A program made the translations under genes and the position numbers. A stretch of DNA of 64,000 nt, taken from the NCBI GenBank assembly GCA_050084515.1, contig CM114273.1:14322001-14386000 (forward strand), given 5' to 3'. This document shows, piece after piece, positions 44,185 through 56,290 of this stretch (position 1 is the first letter of the stretch; each line of letters starts with the position of its first letter). The stretch comes from Blasia pusilla. Its lineage: Eukaryota; Marchantiophyta; Marchantiopsida; Blasiales. The notes below the pieces were generated by a model. The model was not told the origin of the DNA. It saw only the letters and a program-made list of their open reading frames with translations, and ran no database searches.

Positions 44185-47100
44185 TCATGGATTTGAAGGA
44201 GCTTCGCAATCTGAGAAGGACATGCCTCCATGCATTGAACACAAAAGCTGTTCCGCTATTCTCCTCGCACTTCCTGGTTCTCCCATTCGCTCACGGCCAT
44301 TCATTACAAACTCAGATGCACGAGCTTTCCCTGAAAGTACTTCCGTTAATTTTGCAGCAAGAGACTGAGGATTTTCACATAGAAATACCTGCCATCACAT
44401 GAGTCTCTAGTCAGACCAATGTAGAACACTAAGTACTTTTATTGATTAGATTTTTTACCAAACACCTACAACGGGCCCACTCTTCTCATTCTATTCAACA
44501 CTTGAGATGGAAATGCCGAAAGCAAAACTGGATTCAAGTAGTTCAGTCAAACCAGTGACACACAGCAGTGGTGTAAAAGCAACCAACCAAATCTCTGAAT
44601 TAGAAAATTGGGTTTGCCATATCAGCCTGCTGTGGAAAACTTACAGATTTGCCTAATAGTCTTGACTGTGCTTCAGCAAAAGCATAGGTGAACTGAGGGC
44701 CACCGCCAGGCACTGTGAACACTGGTTTTCCTAAGCCGACCTAAATGTCATGAACAAGTCAAGACAACCATGAGGGCAAGCTAGCATTGTCATTTTGGAG
44801 GAAAGTCTCCATCAGGACATCAAGCATTCTGACAAGTTCTCAACAAATCAAGCACTTCTAAGAAAAAACAGAAAACTGTCCAGAATTTAACTACCCAATA
44901 TGATCAACTCAGAGCAATTAGCAAACCTGGATAACAAATGTGAGAATAGACTGGTACATAGTCACTGTCGTGAGGTTACTATACCAGCTGCTCTGTTCCT
45001 GTGCCAGCCATTGCAATGGCAGCTTCTGCCCAATGAGCTGCATCACTGAAGCCACCCCGAAGTAGTAGCATGACAGCATTGACCTTTCGAAAGTGAAGAG
45101 TTAACAACCCATTGTTCTCTGGCCATAGGTTTACTCTTTCTCGATGTTCCTTCTGAGTAGTAACATTCCCTGCATGGCAAGACTGCAAGTGGTCTTGGTT
45201 TGACCAGTCGGCTACCCATCCTGCATCCATGAGAGCATCGTAGAAGGGGCCAGGTTCCAATGATGGCACCACAGGTGTGAGATACACAACTTCTTTTGGG
45301 TAAAGTAAAGCTGATACATATCCTGAAGCTTCCAACAGCATGCGCCAGTTGTTGTGACTCTGCATAGCAACACTACATTCATCAGATCTGAGTATTTGTA
45401 TATGCCATTTTCATCTAATCGAAAGGCAGACTTAGTACACAGCTGAATAAAGTTTACTCGTAGCGGCTTTCATGCAATTTGTAATACCAGAAGAATTCCC
45501 AGGAAATCCAGCACTTTGATCTACATGGTCCATATCTTCTTAAAGCAGTCTCCGTCCACACATGATTTGAAGACAGAGAAACTGTCACCCACATTTGGTT
45601 CTTTTACTGCAACTGTACTTCATGAGAGGGTTAGTAGTTGTACCAAGCAAGATCTGGGAAGAGATGTGAGCTTCTAACATGAGCAGAAAGAGTAGGAAAG
45701 ACCTCTGGTATTCTAGAGCCTGGAAGAATAGTGATGATGGGCCCACATTGGTGTTTCTCCAGAAAATCCAAAGCCCCAGTTGGATCCAGACCATCCATCA
45801 TAGGATTCCCCAGGTCATGTACCTGAACAATAGAGCCATGCCAAGGTTCATAAAACCCATCAGTAAAGAAGCATTGAACAGAGAGATCTATCTTTATTTT
45901 GACAATTTGTAATTTATAGGGCTGGTAAAGAACCAACACCCAAAGAGTTGACATGTTGCCGGGACTGCTGCTGCTGCACATGCATACCTTATCCTGCCCT
46001 GCAGCGGGAAGTCTTTGCTTGAGAATGTCAACCGTCAGACCATCCCTTGGAGCTACAAGCCTGTCCACCAGCAGCAACAGTGCAACCTTATTCCTCACCA
46101 TTCTCTCAAACCCCATCTCTTGCATCGGAGGTCAACAATATCAAGATGTGGAGCAGAACATGGTTTTTGTCATCGCAGGTTCTATGGCCAAGCCAAATCC
46201 AAGTCATTTGTAATCAGAAGTACACCTGCAATTAGAGTCAGCCATTATAGCACGCTCCCATGGTAGATACACACCACCGAGAAAAGACTCCACTGCATCA
46301 CCCGCACACGCATTTAATAATCAGGAGCAGGCTTCATACTACGACATCCCAGAACTTGACCGCGTTCGGTCCACAGACTCAGTGTAACAGCTAGAGAAAC
46401 TACAATGGTAGATTCTCTGTCGAGGCTGGTTGTATCCACAGAAAGGCACATGTGTGCAGCTGGAGCGTTGCTTCAACTCTTTGATAGAAAAAAATTTCAC
46501 CATAGGGGCTGGACTAGAACGCACCATGAAATTGTTTGCCATGTGAGGAGGATCTCTTGGTATTTCTTTGAAGATAGAATTCGCTTTTAGCAGTCCCTAT
46601 GAAGGCATAGGCTAGGGCTCTGCTGTGTTTCCTTCTTGCATGCCTAGAAGCAAGCCAAGCGAATGCCAATGGAAAGATGTCACCCACGGCAATGATGAAC
46701 GAATTTGGTCTCTCGTCCAACCATCGCACGATAGCTCGCCACTTCAAGACAAATCAAAACACAGGCATAAGCCAGAAAAATCTTAACACGAACAGCAGTA
46801 TACATGGACCATCATTCAATCTACTCAGATGGGACTATAAGGCTATAGGCACACACAACACTTCCTCCTGATGAGAAGGACGCAACACACCACAGCTTAT
46901 CACACACACCTGGTCGAGAGTCAAGGACAACAGTCCAGCACGCATGTCTCCAAACAGCTGAAGGATATCCATGTAGACGAACCTGTGGAAATTGGCAGAA
47001 GCAGGATTAGTTCCAGATTTTGGCTAGCAATCGACAGGGGCAAGCAGTCAGTCCGTAAGAACTTTGAGACACTAAAGTCTGCCATGCCAAATTGGTCCAC

Positions 47101-48161
47101 TCCAGCACCAGCAAAGTTGCTGGAAAACTATATCAGAGTAGAGTGACAAAAGGCATTGACGAATTTCAACAAAGATCTCCCCCACATGAGAAGCATCAAT
47201 TGCTGCAAATCTTGAGAAACGGACACCCAATCAGCAAGGATTTACATACCCTCCACTTGGCATTATCTTTGCTGGACCAACTATTTCGATACCTTCTTGA
47301 CAGTACGCTGATCCCACTCCAACCAAAGGAAGTGCCTCTACAACGAGTGCGTGTCTTCTCTCCCGGGCCAAAGCCTGCATCAATGGACTCGAGGTTTGTA
47401 AGGGACACAAGGAAGTGACTATCAACAAGTGACGACATATCGTTTCAGAGACCGCAGCAATCTATGTCATGTTTCTTCACTGACAGCTAATTTCTCCGCA
47501 AAAACCTGTGAGAATTATCTTAATAAGTTTCTCAAGACGAGCAATCAAACCGACGACACCAAAATTCAAAATCGTGTCGCTAAACCGAAGTTAGTCCCTG
47601 TACATGGGGATAATCTTCTTGAAGAAATGCTGTTTTGTGCTTTGAAGCTAATCCACACATTTGTGTCGTGTGAGCGTCCGATAGCGCCAGGGAAATTGGC
47701 GATGCTTGGTACTAGGGGCCAAGGGAGATGGAACTGACCACTAATTCCTTGAGGACAGCGATGGCAATAGTGTCTTCCCCGTGGCCATTGCTCAGGCACA
47801 GCACATGCTGAACGGCCGAATCTGCAACCACCAATCTCTCTCCCACCCCGTCTTCCTCTTCTTCTTCAATCAGCTCCTTCACAGGGCTGCTGTAGGCACT
47901 GCCAAGCGTAGATTGAAGCGCGGGGCAGCATGTCTGGGAAAGACGCGGGTCTGCAGTGGCAGTAAATCCAGAGGCACGAGACAAATGCGCGCGACGGCGA
48001 ACGCAATTCGACCAAGCAAGACTCGGAACAGCAGCAAAACGCTCAGTGAAAACACCGCACTTGCTTCCCTGATTTCCACCACGTCCTCTTGACAATCCCG
48101 TGACAGAACCCTCCGCAACGCGAAAATGCCCTCTCGCAAAGCCGGCGGGCGACGCCATCAT
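44185..48161 (-). CDS. Lipid-A-disaccharide-synthase-related protein, intact ten-exon gene, probably plastid-targeted
   Basis: Exons in order: 48161-47739, 47374-47250, 46982-46910, 46741-46525, 46292-46226, 46060-45988, 45822-45703, 45359-44985, 44740-44645 and 44388-44185. All nine introns are GT-AG and the phases join to 590 codons plus stop. The N-terminal ~110 residues are Arg/Ser/Ala-rich without early acidic residues, like a plastid transit peptide. The enzyme-like part has HVLCLSNGHGEDTIAI, ALPLVGVGSAY, GPAKIMPSGGFVYMD, IIAVGDIFPLAFAW, FIGTAKSEFY, VYLPWER, LVAPRDGLTV, LGNPMMDGLD, ITILPGSRIPE, AIAMAGTGTEQL, VGLGKPVFTVPGGGPQF and NGRERMGEPGSARRIA. These match the cyanobacterial/plant family annotated as lipid-A-disaccharide-synthase-related (GT-B fold). 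Its substrate is not known to me. No frame break or stop was found. The start at 48161 is the first ATG; the next codon is also ATG. Confidence 0.88.
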
Positions 48162-49970
48162 TCCACACTACCGCATCCGACGACGAATCGCGTGACGAAA
48201 CAGATCATCAGATCCCACACAGCGAGGGCTGGCCTCTCCTTCCACACACATGCAGTGGCTTCGTTTGAATCCTCACAGAATGTACCGACTTCTAAGCGTT
48301 AAGTAAGAATCATACTCGAGGCCAAGCCCGGATTTCCCCAGAGGAAACATGGGAATTGGAATGGTGCTTATTCGACAACGCTCGCTCTCGTAATCTCAAA
48401 ACACCATAGCCACTCCCTCATCGATGCTTCGTCTATACGTGGGCGTTTCAAAGCACTACGTGATCACACAAATTTCCACCCGTAAAAATTGTTCCATTTA
48501 TGTAGGCTAGGCTTAGTACTAGGGACTAATCATGCTACAAATAGAAATTTTTTTTAAAAAGACTTTAATATTTTCTGTAACACGAAAAACGTTTTCTCAT
48601 TGCCTCATTTGCCAAGCACATAGTTCAATGATAGGGAAGATTCGGGATTGCGATCGGCGGAAATTGGGTTTTTTCGTCTTGTAACAAAAGACTAGCATAA
48701 CTCCTGCGCTATGCACGGGTGAAGGTTTCTTGACATGTTAATTTAATTATTCCCTTAATCTAATACATATCAACACCAAAAGAGATTTGAGAGAACAATT
48801 GTTTACACCGGTGGAGGGTTTTTATCTAACTCCATCCTCTTTTAATTATATAGATAATGACATGGTTTTCGGCGCACTTCAAGGGGCTCTGGCAGCTAAC
48901 GAGTAGGACTTTCAAGTACCGATGTCCGGGAAGTATTATACAGAAAATGGCCATACACAAGGAAATACGTCTATATTCAATTAACAAAATTTGGCTTGAA
49001 TAATGAAAGTTGAATGAGACATATACCACATGTTTCTAAGTTTCATCATGCCTTTTAGAACCTCTATGGAAGTTTGACACATGCAAAGTTTAAAAAGTAC
49101 CTTATTCAAGAAACCAGTGTGCAACCTAGAATTGATTATGTGTGTTGGGGAGGGTAATAAAGTAAAAAGTTAGATTAGATAAAATGGAGACTTGCAAATT
49201 TTTCAAAGGGGAGGTAGTGTATTCATGAGTACGTACGTGAAGAGCACTATATGTGTTTCGGATGGAAGTGAGGAGGTGGAGTGGGTAGATCAGCGGGAGC
49301 GAGTTGTCTACAAACGGTAAGCTAGATAAGGAGGATACTTGGGCTACACGTGAAGAGAACGTAGAATGTTCATTAGTCCGTGGCTGCAAAGTAATGAAAG
49401 GCTTGAAGCCCTATAGGCTAGCAAATGTCATTTTTTAGACGTCGAATTAGAGGTTTAGAGAAGAGCCACAAGATTTAAGCAGTGATTAATCTGATCTATT
49501 AGGATGTGAGTAGTAGATGTGGAAGTGGATGTGTAATTTCAAATTACAAATGATTGGAGTTGCTCTTATGGTTTGCTGAATTCATAATTTTGTGAGATGA
49601 AGAAACCAGATGCAAGAATTGAGGTTGACGTCCAGTAATGTATAAAGAGGCAAAATGCATGATGCAAAGTTTGAAGTAAAAAACATAATCCAAATGAAGA
49701 AATGCAAAAATATCCATGAAGTTAGAATCAATGATGCGAAAAAAACATAACGGAATGAAGATATTGGCCATGCTGCCATTAAAATTGACTGAGAACAGTT
49801 GAAGTAGTCGTAAACAGGAAATGCATTTGGAGCAATTGCAGAGCAAGAGAGTCATTGGTGTAAAAAAACTCAGCAGAGTCCACAAACATAGTAGGGAAAA
49901 TAGCCATGACTTTTCAGGACTCCTAGTAAGTAGCAAATTAAGGCCGAAGGAGGCTTGCAATGATACAAGA
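48162..49970. other. Upstream and intergenic DNA
   Basis: It contains the promoter side of the minus-strand gene (48162 to about 48480) and AT-rich DNA. One terminal-hairpin-like motif lies at 48688-48722. The stretch before 49970 is probably the 3' region of the orphan exon. No other gene is supported. Confidence 0.45.
48688..48722. repeat. Terminal-hairpin-like motif, copy 4
   Basis: AGACTAGCATAACTCCTGCG then CTATGCACGGGTGAA. Same order and orientation as 33770-33803. Confidence 0.45.
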
Positions 49971-50180
49971 TTACAAAGATAGTCTAGGATCATGATCTAT
50001 ATAGCTCTGCATGTCTCTAGAGAAAGTCCTAAAGTGCTCTTTAGCATCAAGAAGTTTATATTTTGCCTCAGTCAGATTTGCTTGAGCAGCATGAGTCTCA
50101 TGTTGGGCAGATGACAGCTGACTTTTCAAAAGTGCAACTTCAGATGAAAGCTGAATAGCACACTCCTCTGCATCATCCAA
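49971..50180 (-). pseudogene. Orphan terminal exon encoding a coiled coil
   Basis: About 65 residues with heptad-like character (CAIQLSSEVALLKSQLSS, LTEAKYKLLDAKEHF) end in a natural-looking stop after DHDPRLSL. A possible splice acceptor (GATGCAG/AGG) lies at about 50165, and element B is inserted only ~20 bp further upstream at 50188. No upstream exons are found beyond element B, where only old transposon DNA is seen. It may be a gene fragment or the last exon of a gene whose intron took up the element. Confidence 0.4.
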
Positions 50181-50187
50181 AGTAGAA

Positions 50188-50313
50188 TGTCGTGCGCATA
50201 CACATCCCTACACAACATACATTTTTGTCAGCAAATATACACACAAACACGCACAATCCCATGCTACTCATGGCATCCAAACAACAAGACAAGAAGTACT
50301 AAAATATCTCCAA
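50188..50313 (-). repeat. Element B 3' terminal repeat B2
   Basis: Plus strand TGTCGTGCGCATACACATCC to ATATCTCCAA. It matches 50908-51034. Confidence 0.85.
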
Positions 50314-50907
<594 letters not shown>

Positions 50908-51034
50908 TGTCGTGCACATATACATCGCTACACAACATACATCGCTCTCAACAAACATACACACAAACATGCACAATCCCATCCTAACTCATGGCATCCA
51001 AACAACGGGATAAGAAGTACTAAAATATCTCCAA
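50908..51034 (-). repeat. Element B 3' repeat B1
   Basis: Begins TGTCGTGCACATATACATCG and ends ATATCTCCAA, followed by the reversed polypurine tract (51035-51046, CTAGGGGGACGA in element direction). Confidence 0.85.
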
Positions 51035-51179
51035 TCGTCCCCCTAGTTGGTGATTAGGTCCCTCTAACTCCAAATAGCCATCTATCTCTACCTACCATAA
51101 CATACATCTATCGAATGCTAAGAGCAAAAAGGTCATATGCTCATGTGGCCCCATCGCCTTCTTGTCATCCATGTCACAG

Positions 51180-51700
51180 ACACAAGTCAGAATCTAGAAC
51201 TACCTACTCTATGTACATCTAGGACACATCCATCATCCCTAAGGAACCCTAGTGAGACGTGGCGTCAGACATGCCATATGCCATCCTCTTGAACACCCAT
51301 CATAGACTAGCATAGTGGCTGCATCACGGGCGGAACCACACAACATACACCGCAAGGCGGCATGAAATACTGCTAAGCTCGGATCAACTATATCGTCAAT
51401 GTTCGGAAGATGGCATGGCGCATAATTATGCACATGGTCCTTTCAAGCCATACAATGGCGTCGCTCCAATAAGATAGCATCGAATGGCAAAACCTCATGC
51501 ACTCTCAAGATAGTGCGTCCTGTAGTCACATCCAAGGTCATGGATGTTGTCTGCTACAAGTAGACATAGTTTCCCTAATGAAACCTACGAATAGTAGGTT
51601 GATAACCACCTCCCCGAATAGTTGTATACCTCAATGTATCCCGATGTTGCGCAATCACCAAGTTCTCAAACGTCATGGGCATCACTCTACAAAACAACTC
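51180..51700 (-). pseudogene. Element B integrase tail and degraded PHD finger
   Basis: Element-direction frame shows RTILRVHEVLPF, then NYAPCHLPN, CMLC, MLVYDGCSRGWHMAC (one zinc ligand Cys changed to Tyr), and a stop after LTRVP. The final Cys pair is lost in the decayed sequence. Compared with C the finger cannot fold normally. Confidence 0.7.
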
Positions 51701-52616
51701 AGCCCTCTAAGAACATGCTTGCATCCATACATCAGGATCATCAAGGTTCAACACCTTACCAACATCTCGACGAATGGCCGTAGGTAAATCTGGCTCTCGG
51801 CCATACAAAAGCAAGTACGGTGAGAAAGATGCTAAGGATGCGTGTCTGCTGAATCTGTATCCCATCGCCGACTACGACAACTAGAGGTCCCTATCTCCTA
51901 GGTGACCTCTCTCCAAGCCATACTTGCGCAATCCTCTCTACACCCTCTGCACAACCCTCTTCGCTAGTCCATCCGCCTCATGATGATCTCACAAAGTGGT
52001 GGGGTGGTCGATCAGCGCCTAATCACACAAGGCCTAAAACTCCCGTGAACGTCAGTCTGCATGCCTCGCCACCAATATTGTATCTCAAGCTGTACGTCTG
52101 TTTCACTCAAAAATGACCCAACTCCTCGTGGGCATGACGCACCAACCGTGCTTTGTGTAAAGGACGAGGCACTACACATACCCTGCCATCCTCCCAAACT
52201 CGCAACACATGTGTCCCCTCCCATCGGAACGGTCTGGCTCACTATAAGATCCGATTCCGCTCTCTAGCAGCCATTGTGCTAGTGCGCATATACTCCAAGA
52301 CCACTCCATCGTCGTGAATGTCTCGTCCACCTGTGGTCTCCTCACCAGCCTCTGGATCTAAGGACTCTCCATCGGCCCTCGCCATCAAAGTCCCAGCAAT
52401 CTGACTCTCCATAGCCAACGAGCCCAAATAGGCTAACGCGTGCCATCCTGGCACCAACTCCTCATCACTCTCTCCATGAAAACAAGCTCCAGTTGCATCT
52501 CGTTGACTCGAGCATGGGTTACGGACCAAACCAACTACATCCATGTTGAGTGTCTCACTCAGGTCTATGCACCACCTAGAAATCATACTCCTGCAACAAA
52601 AGAGCCCATCTCGCAA
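51701..52616 (-). pseudogene. Element B RNase H end and integrase with core deletion
   Basis: RNase H end (NMDVVGLVRNPC) and linker (GRDIHDDGVVLEYMRT) lead to a zinc-domain remnant (EIQYWWRGMQTDV). The sequence then jumps to the region after the second catalytic Asp. First and second Asp are absent. Later parts (GLAKRVVQ-like, SLASFSPYLLLYGREPDLP) remain with several stops. Confidence 0.7.
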
Positions 52617-53700
52617 GCTTCCTTGTAAGCTTGTCGGACTCCATCAACCACTTAAGTGGCTGATGATCAATAATGATGGTAAAGGGATTGTCGAATAGAT
52701 AACATTTGGAATGTGCGATAGCCCACACTCACCCTCATACGAGCTATACTTTGCCTCCACAATGTTGTTTGAGCGACTAGAAGTTCGCCAATCTCATGAA
52801 TGCACGAACTCGACTCACATCTGTAGGGCGTGGAATATGTGAAATAGCCTCTACTTTTGTCTATTGCACACCAAGGCCACCTTGGTATATCGTATGACCC
52901 AATTATTCAATATGGTCGTAGACGAACTTGCACTTGCCTGGATGTAGCTTCAGCCTATGTAACTACAATCGTCAAAACACCTCCTCTAGATGTCGCTCAT
53001 GCTCCTCAACCGTGGCACTAAAGACTACGATGCCATCAATATAACACCAAGCAAAATCCAGACCTGCCAAGATCCTATCCATGACCCTCTGAAACTCAAC
53101 CGAGGCATTCTTTGACCTGAATGGTAAGAACCGCCACTTGTACAAGGAATCCTTTCCGTGAGGATCGATGCCCAAAATGCTGTCTTCTGCTTGTCCTCCA
53201 ATGTGATATGCAACTGATGGTATCTGGCTCGAAGATCTAACGAACTAAAGACCTTTGCATGCCCAATAGCATCAAAGATCTCCTCAGGAGTGGGCATGGC
53301 ATACCTATCAGACTTCCTCTGTCGATTGATAGGTCGGTACTCTCCACACATCCGCCTATCCGTCTAGTTGCCATGCACGTCCTTCTTGGCAGGCATGATA
53401 TTGGCAAATGCATACTCTCCATACGACATCTCCACTAGTCCTGCTCCAACCAAGTCTTGGCTCTTGCTCTGAATCAGAGCCCTCTCCATGTCACTATACC
53501 TGTAGGGTCCTTGGAAGATCGGCGTGTCACTCGAAAACTCAATGCGGATCCCAAAACGCTTCACCGTATCCAAATCATGCATGCTCAATGCTAAACAACT
53601 CCTATAACTCCTAAGGAACTGGTGTATACGGTGCTGCTCTCCTCCTATCAACTTAGGGCCCATATTTGGCTCCCAAGTCTCCATCATGACTACAGTAGGA
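52617..53700 (-). pseudogene. Element B reverse transcriptase and RNase H, deleted
   Basis: Pre-RT and fingers: MGPKLIGGEQ, GIRIEFSSDTPIFQGPYRY, EYAFANIMPAKKD, RMCGEYRPINRQ. Palm: EFQRVMDRILAGLDFAWCYIDG, so the catalytic YIDD is YIDG. After VRAFMRLANF the sequence drops to an RNase H fragment, a deletion near 52787. Confidence 0.75.
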
Positions 53701-53949
53701 CTCTCCGGCGCAGGTGGCGGTATTTGCTATGGTGCAATCTCGTCTCGGACAACAAAACTCGACTACTCCCCTACAGCCAACTACAAAATTGGATCTCCAT
53801 GTGCAGTACGCGGAACCACCCTCAGTGTTGTGGCTACCCTCTCCTGGCATATCTGCAAAACATCCCAAGAAGTCCAAGGATGTCTCTCTCGATCATCCTA
53901 GGTGTGTCGATCTCCTCGGGTCTCGCCTCGAACCACTGCCTCAACCGTC

Positions 53950-55030
53950 TCCGTAGGCATGGGGCTCACCAACGCAACTATTGTGATCTGTTGCATCCTC
54001 AAACAACGCTACTCAGCTACTCCTAAGCTGAAAATCCATGCAAAGCAGTTCAGGTCCATTGCTTGACCCAAGATATGACGTCGTGATGCCTCTAATAGTG
54101 ACGGTATTGCTGTCACTCTTGTGGAGAATCCCATCGCTTGCTCTCGCTCATCGGTGTTGGGCTCCACCAACCTCTATACCTGGTCATCCCAAACCAAGCC
54201 AGGTCCGGCCTCCTTGAATGCATAGGAAGCAGGATAACTCACCAATGTGGGAAAGGCTAATCGTGGCATGCCAATCTTGTTGACCTTAGTCAACGGCGGT
54301 CCATCATCTAGCCTTAGTGCCTATGATCGACGGCCCAGATCCAATATAGAATCCACCAACAAATCGGAGGGACGCTCTAGTCTTGCATATACCCTCCACA
54401 ACACCTTGTATGGTACCAAGTTGGTCCACCAAAGATGCGGGCGATGTGCTCGTGAACCCACATTCGCGGCATCCAACAAAACTGCTGGGCCGATCCATGC
54501 GCACACCTGATGTGCACTTGTCACCACACGAGACCTCAAATCGCCCAAAATTGGAATATTCTCCATAATGTATGTTGGAGGACGAGACTGATGCTCCTCC
54601 AAGTGTCACAAGATTTGCATCATCTTCCAAAACAACCAAGACTGAGAGTCAGCTAATCCGCTACCTCGTCCAACACTCGACTGGCCCTAATATGGCCAAC
54701 CAGCAATGACAAAGTTTATGGTCCCTACCTGCTCCAAGTCTTGTGCCCCCAACAATGAAATGTCCCTCGGTAGGGGACTCTGGTAACCCTGAATGGCGGA
54801 CGCACACAACAAGTCGGGAAAATGGAGGCGTAACTCTGCCTCATGGTGAAGTGAAGCGCGACTTGCAACATCATCCATCTCCACATACAAGTACTACTAC
54901 ACACACACTCTAGCTTGCAAAACAGCAGCTAACCTAGTGTTGATCCCTCCAAAGAGATCCAACACCCAAATACCCTTCTCTGGGATGCACCACACAATCC
55001 GGGTGGTGTCCAAAGGGGTCATAGTAGCAC
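53950..55030 (-). pseudogene. Element B C5 cytosine methyltransferase domain (DNMT3-like)
   Basis: Motif I VLDLFGGINTRL (near 54950), MYVEMDDVASR, motif IV region FVIAGWPY followed by a stop, then GSGLADSQSWLFW, motif VI IMENIPILGD, motif VIII GSRAHRPHLWWTNL and motif X RRHILGQAMDLNCF. The catalytic Cys codon reads TAT (Tyr) and the next codon is TAG. Comparison with copy A, which keeps Pro-Cys here, identifies these as decay. Motif VIII has His for the second Arg. Confidence 0.8.
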
Positions 55031-56290
55031 TTCGAGCTACCTGGTGCGTGTATGACCATACCTTTGAAAATAGTCATATTGATAACCTTATGGTGGAGAA
55101 CCATCTCCTCCTCCTCCATGCTGAGGCACATGTCCATGACCTTGACGAGTGCAATCACGTTGATGATGGGCTCCACCAAACGACCAACAAGTAATCGTAG
55201 GCGGCCGCTGATGAGCCGCATATGAAGGCGCAGGTCTCTATGGCATGGCCTCCCGGTATCCTCCCTAAGCTCGTGGTGCCACACTCAACCTATCTCGGAG
55301 TCCACATTGCTGCATTGGTGGTGCACACAATCGTGATTGCTCTCGCCCATAACCCATGGTGGCTACGCTCTCCTTCGCCATGTTGCGCTCAATATTCTGG
55401 GCAGTCCTAAAAAAATCTCTCAACATAGGGGATGTGTTCATAAGAAGCACCCCTCCCGCACTCGTGTCCGCAGGGTCCGATCTAGCATTGCGTACCATGA
55501 TTGGATAGCTTGAGCCTCTTTCACCCCTAAGTAAAGTTGATCAATTAGCGCAAGCGAGTGTAAGCCTCATGCAAACTCTCACTCGGGAGCCTCTGGAAGT
55601 CGTGGATGCTCCACAACTTCTCCGTTCGTACCCCTTGGTAGCTCGCCCTCAACTCAGCAAAGAACTCAACCACGAGGTTGAGTTTGGGAAGAACCCGACT
55701 AGACGGTGCAACTCCTCCAGTATGAGTGAACCCTCCTAAAACATCACTAGTGGAAGAGGAAGTAGCCTCTCCTGACTCCTCCTCCTCATTTGGGAATGGC
55801 TCCCTCCATGACACATAATGTGGGTCATAGTAGAGTCATCATGCCTCAATCTCTTGGGCATATATGTGGGAGAACTCATAGTAATCGTCCATGGGCGCCC
55901 CCTCTAAATGTTGGAACATTCGGTTCCATGCTATAAACGGGTTGAACTCTCTAGATTTCCTAGCCTGTTGTGAGTCACACCAACTCCTAAACTCCGCAAT
56001 GAAGTCATGTAGCTCTATAGTACCTACAACACCCGAAAACCTACGCGGTCCTCTACCCTAGTCGTCCATCTCGTATGCCTAACTGGTAGGACCACTCAAT
56101 GTGTAGAGTGGATCACTAACACACTCCTCTACACACTCTCCCTCATCTGAAGACGATACAAAAGGAGATTGAGGCGGTTTCTCACATGGTGACCCTCGAA
56201 ACCTCGCACCACTACGGGTAAACCCTCTAGAGCTACTCTCAAGTCCACTACCTTGCCTCTCAAAATCCTGAAAGGACGCTGTGATGGCCC
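55031..56290 (-). pseudogene. Element B gag, truncated at the second zinc knuckle
   Basis: Capsid linker and helical parts match element A (SWREPFPNEEEE, EFFAELRASYQGVRTEKLWS, QNIERNMAKESVATMG). The second knuckle is partly legible (YFQRYGHTRTR). It runs directly into the start of the methyltransferase linker, so the gag tail and protease have been deleted near 55035. The ATG used by element A reads ACA here. Confidence 0.7.
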
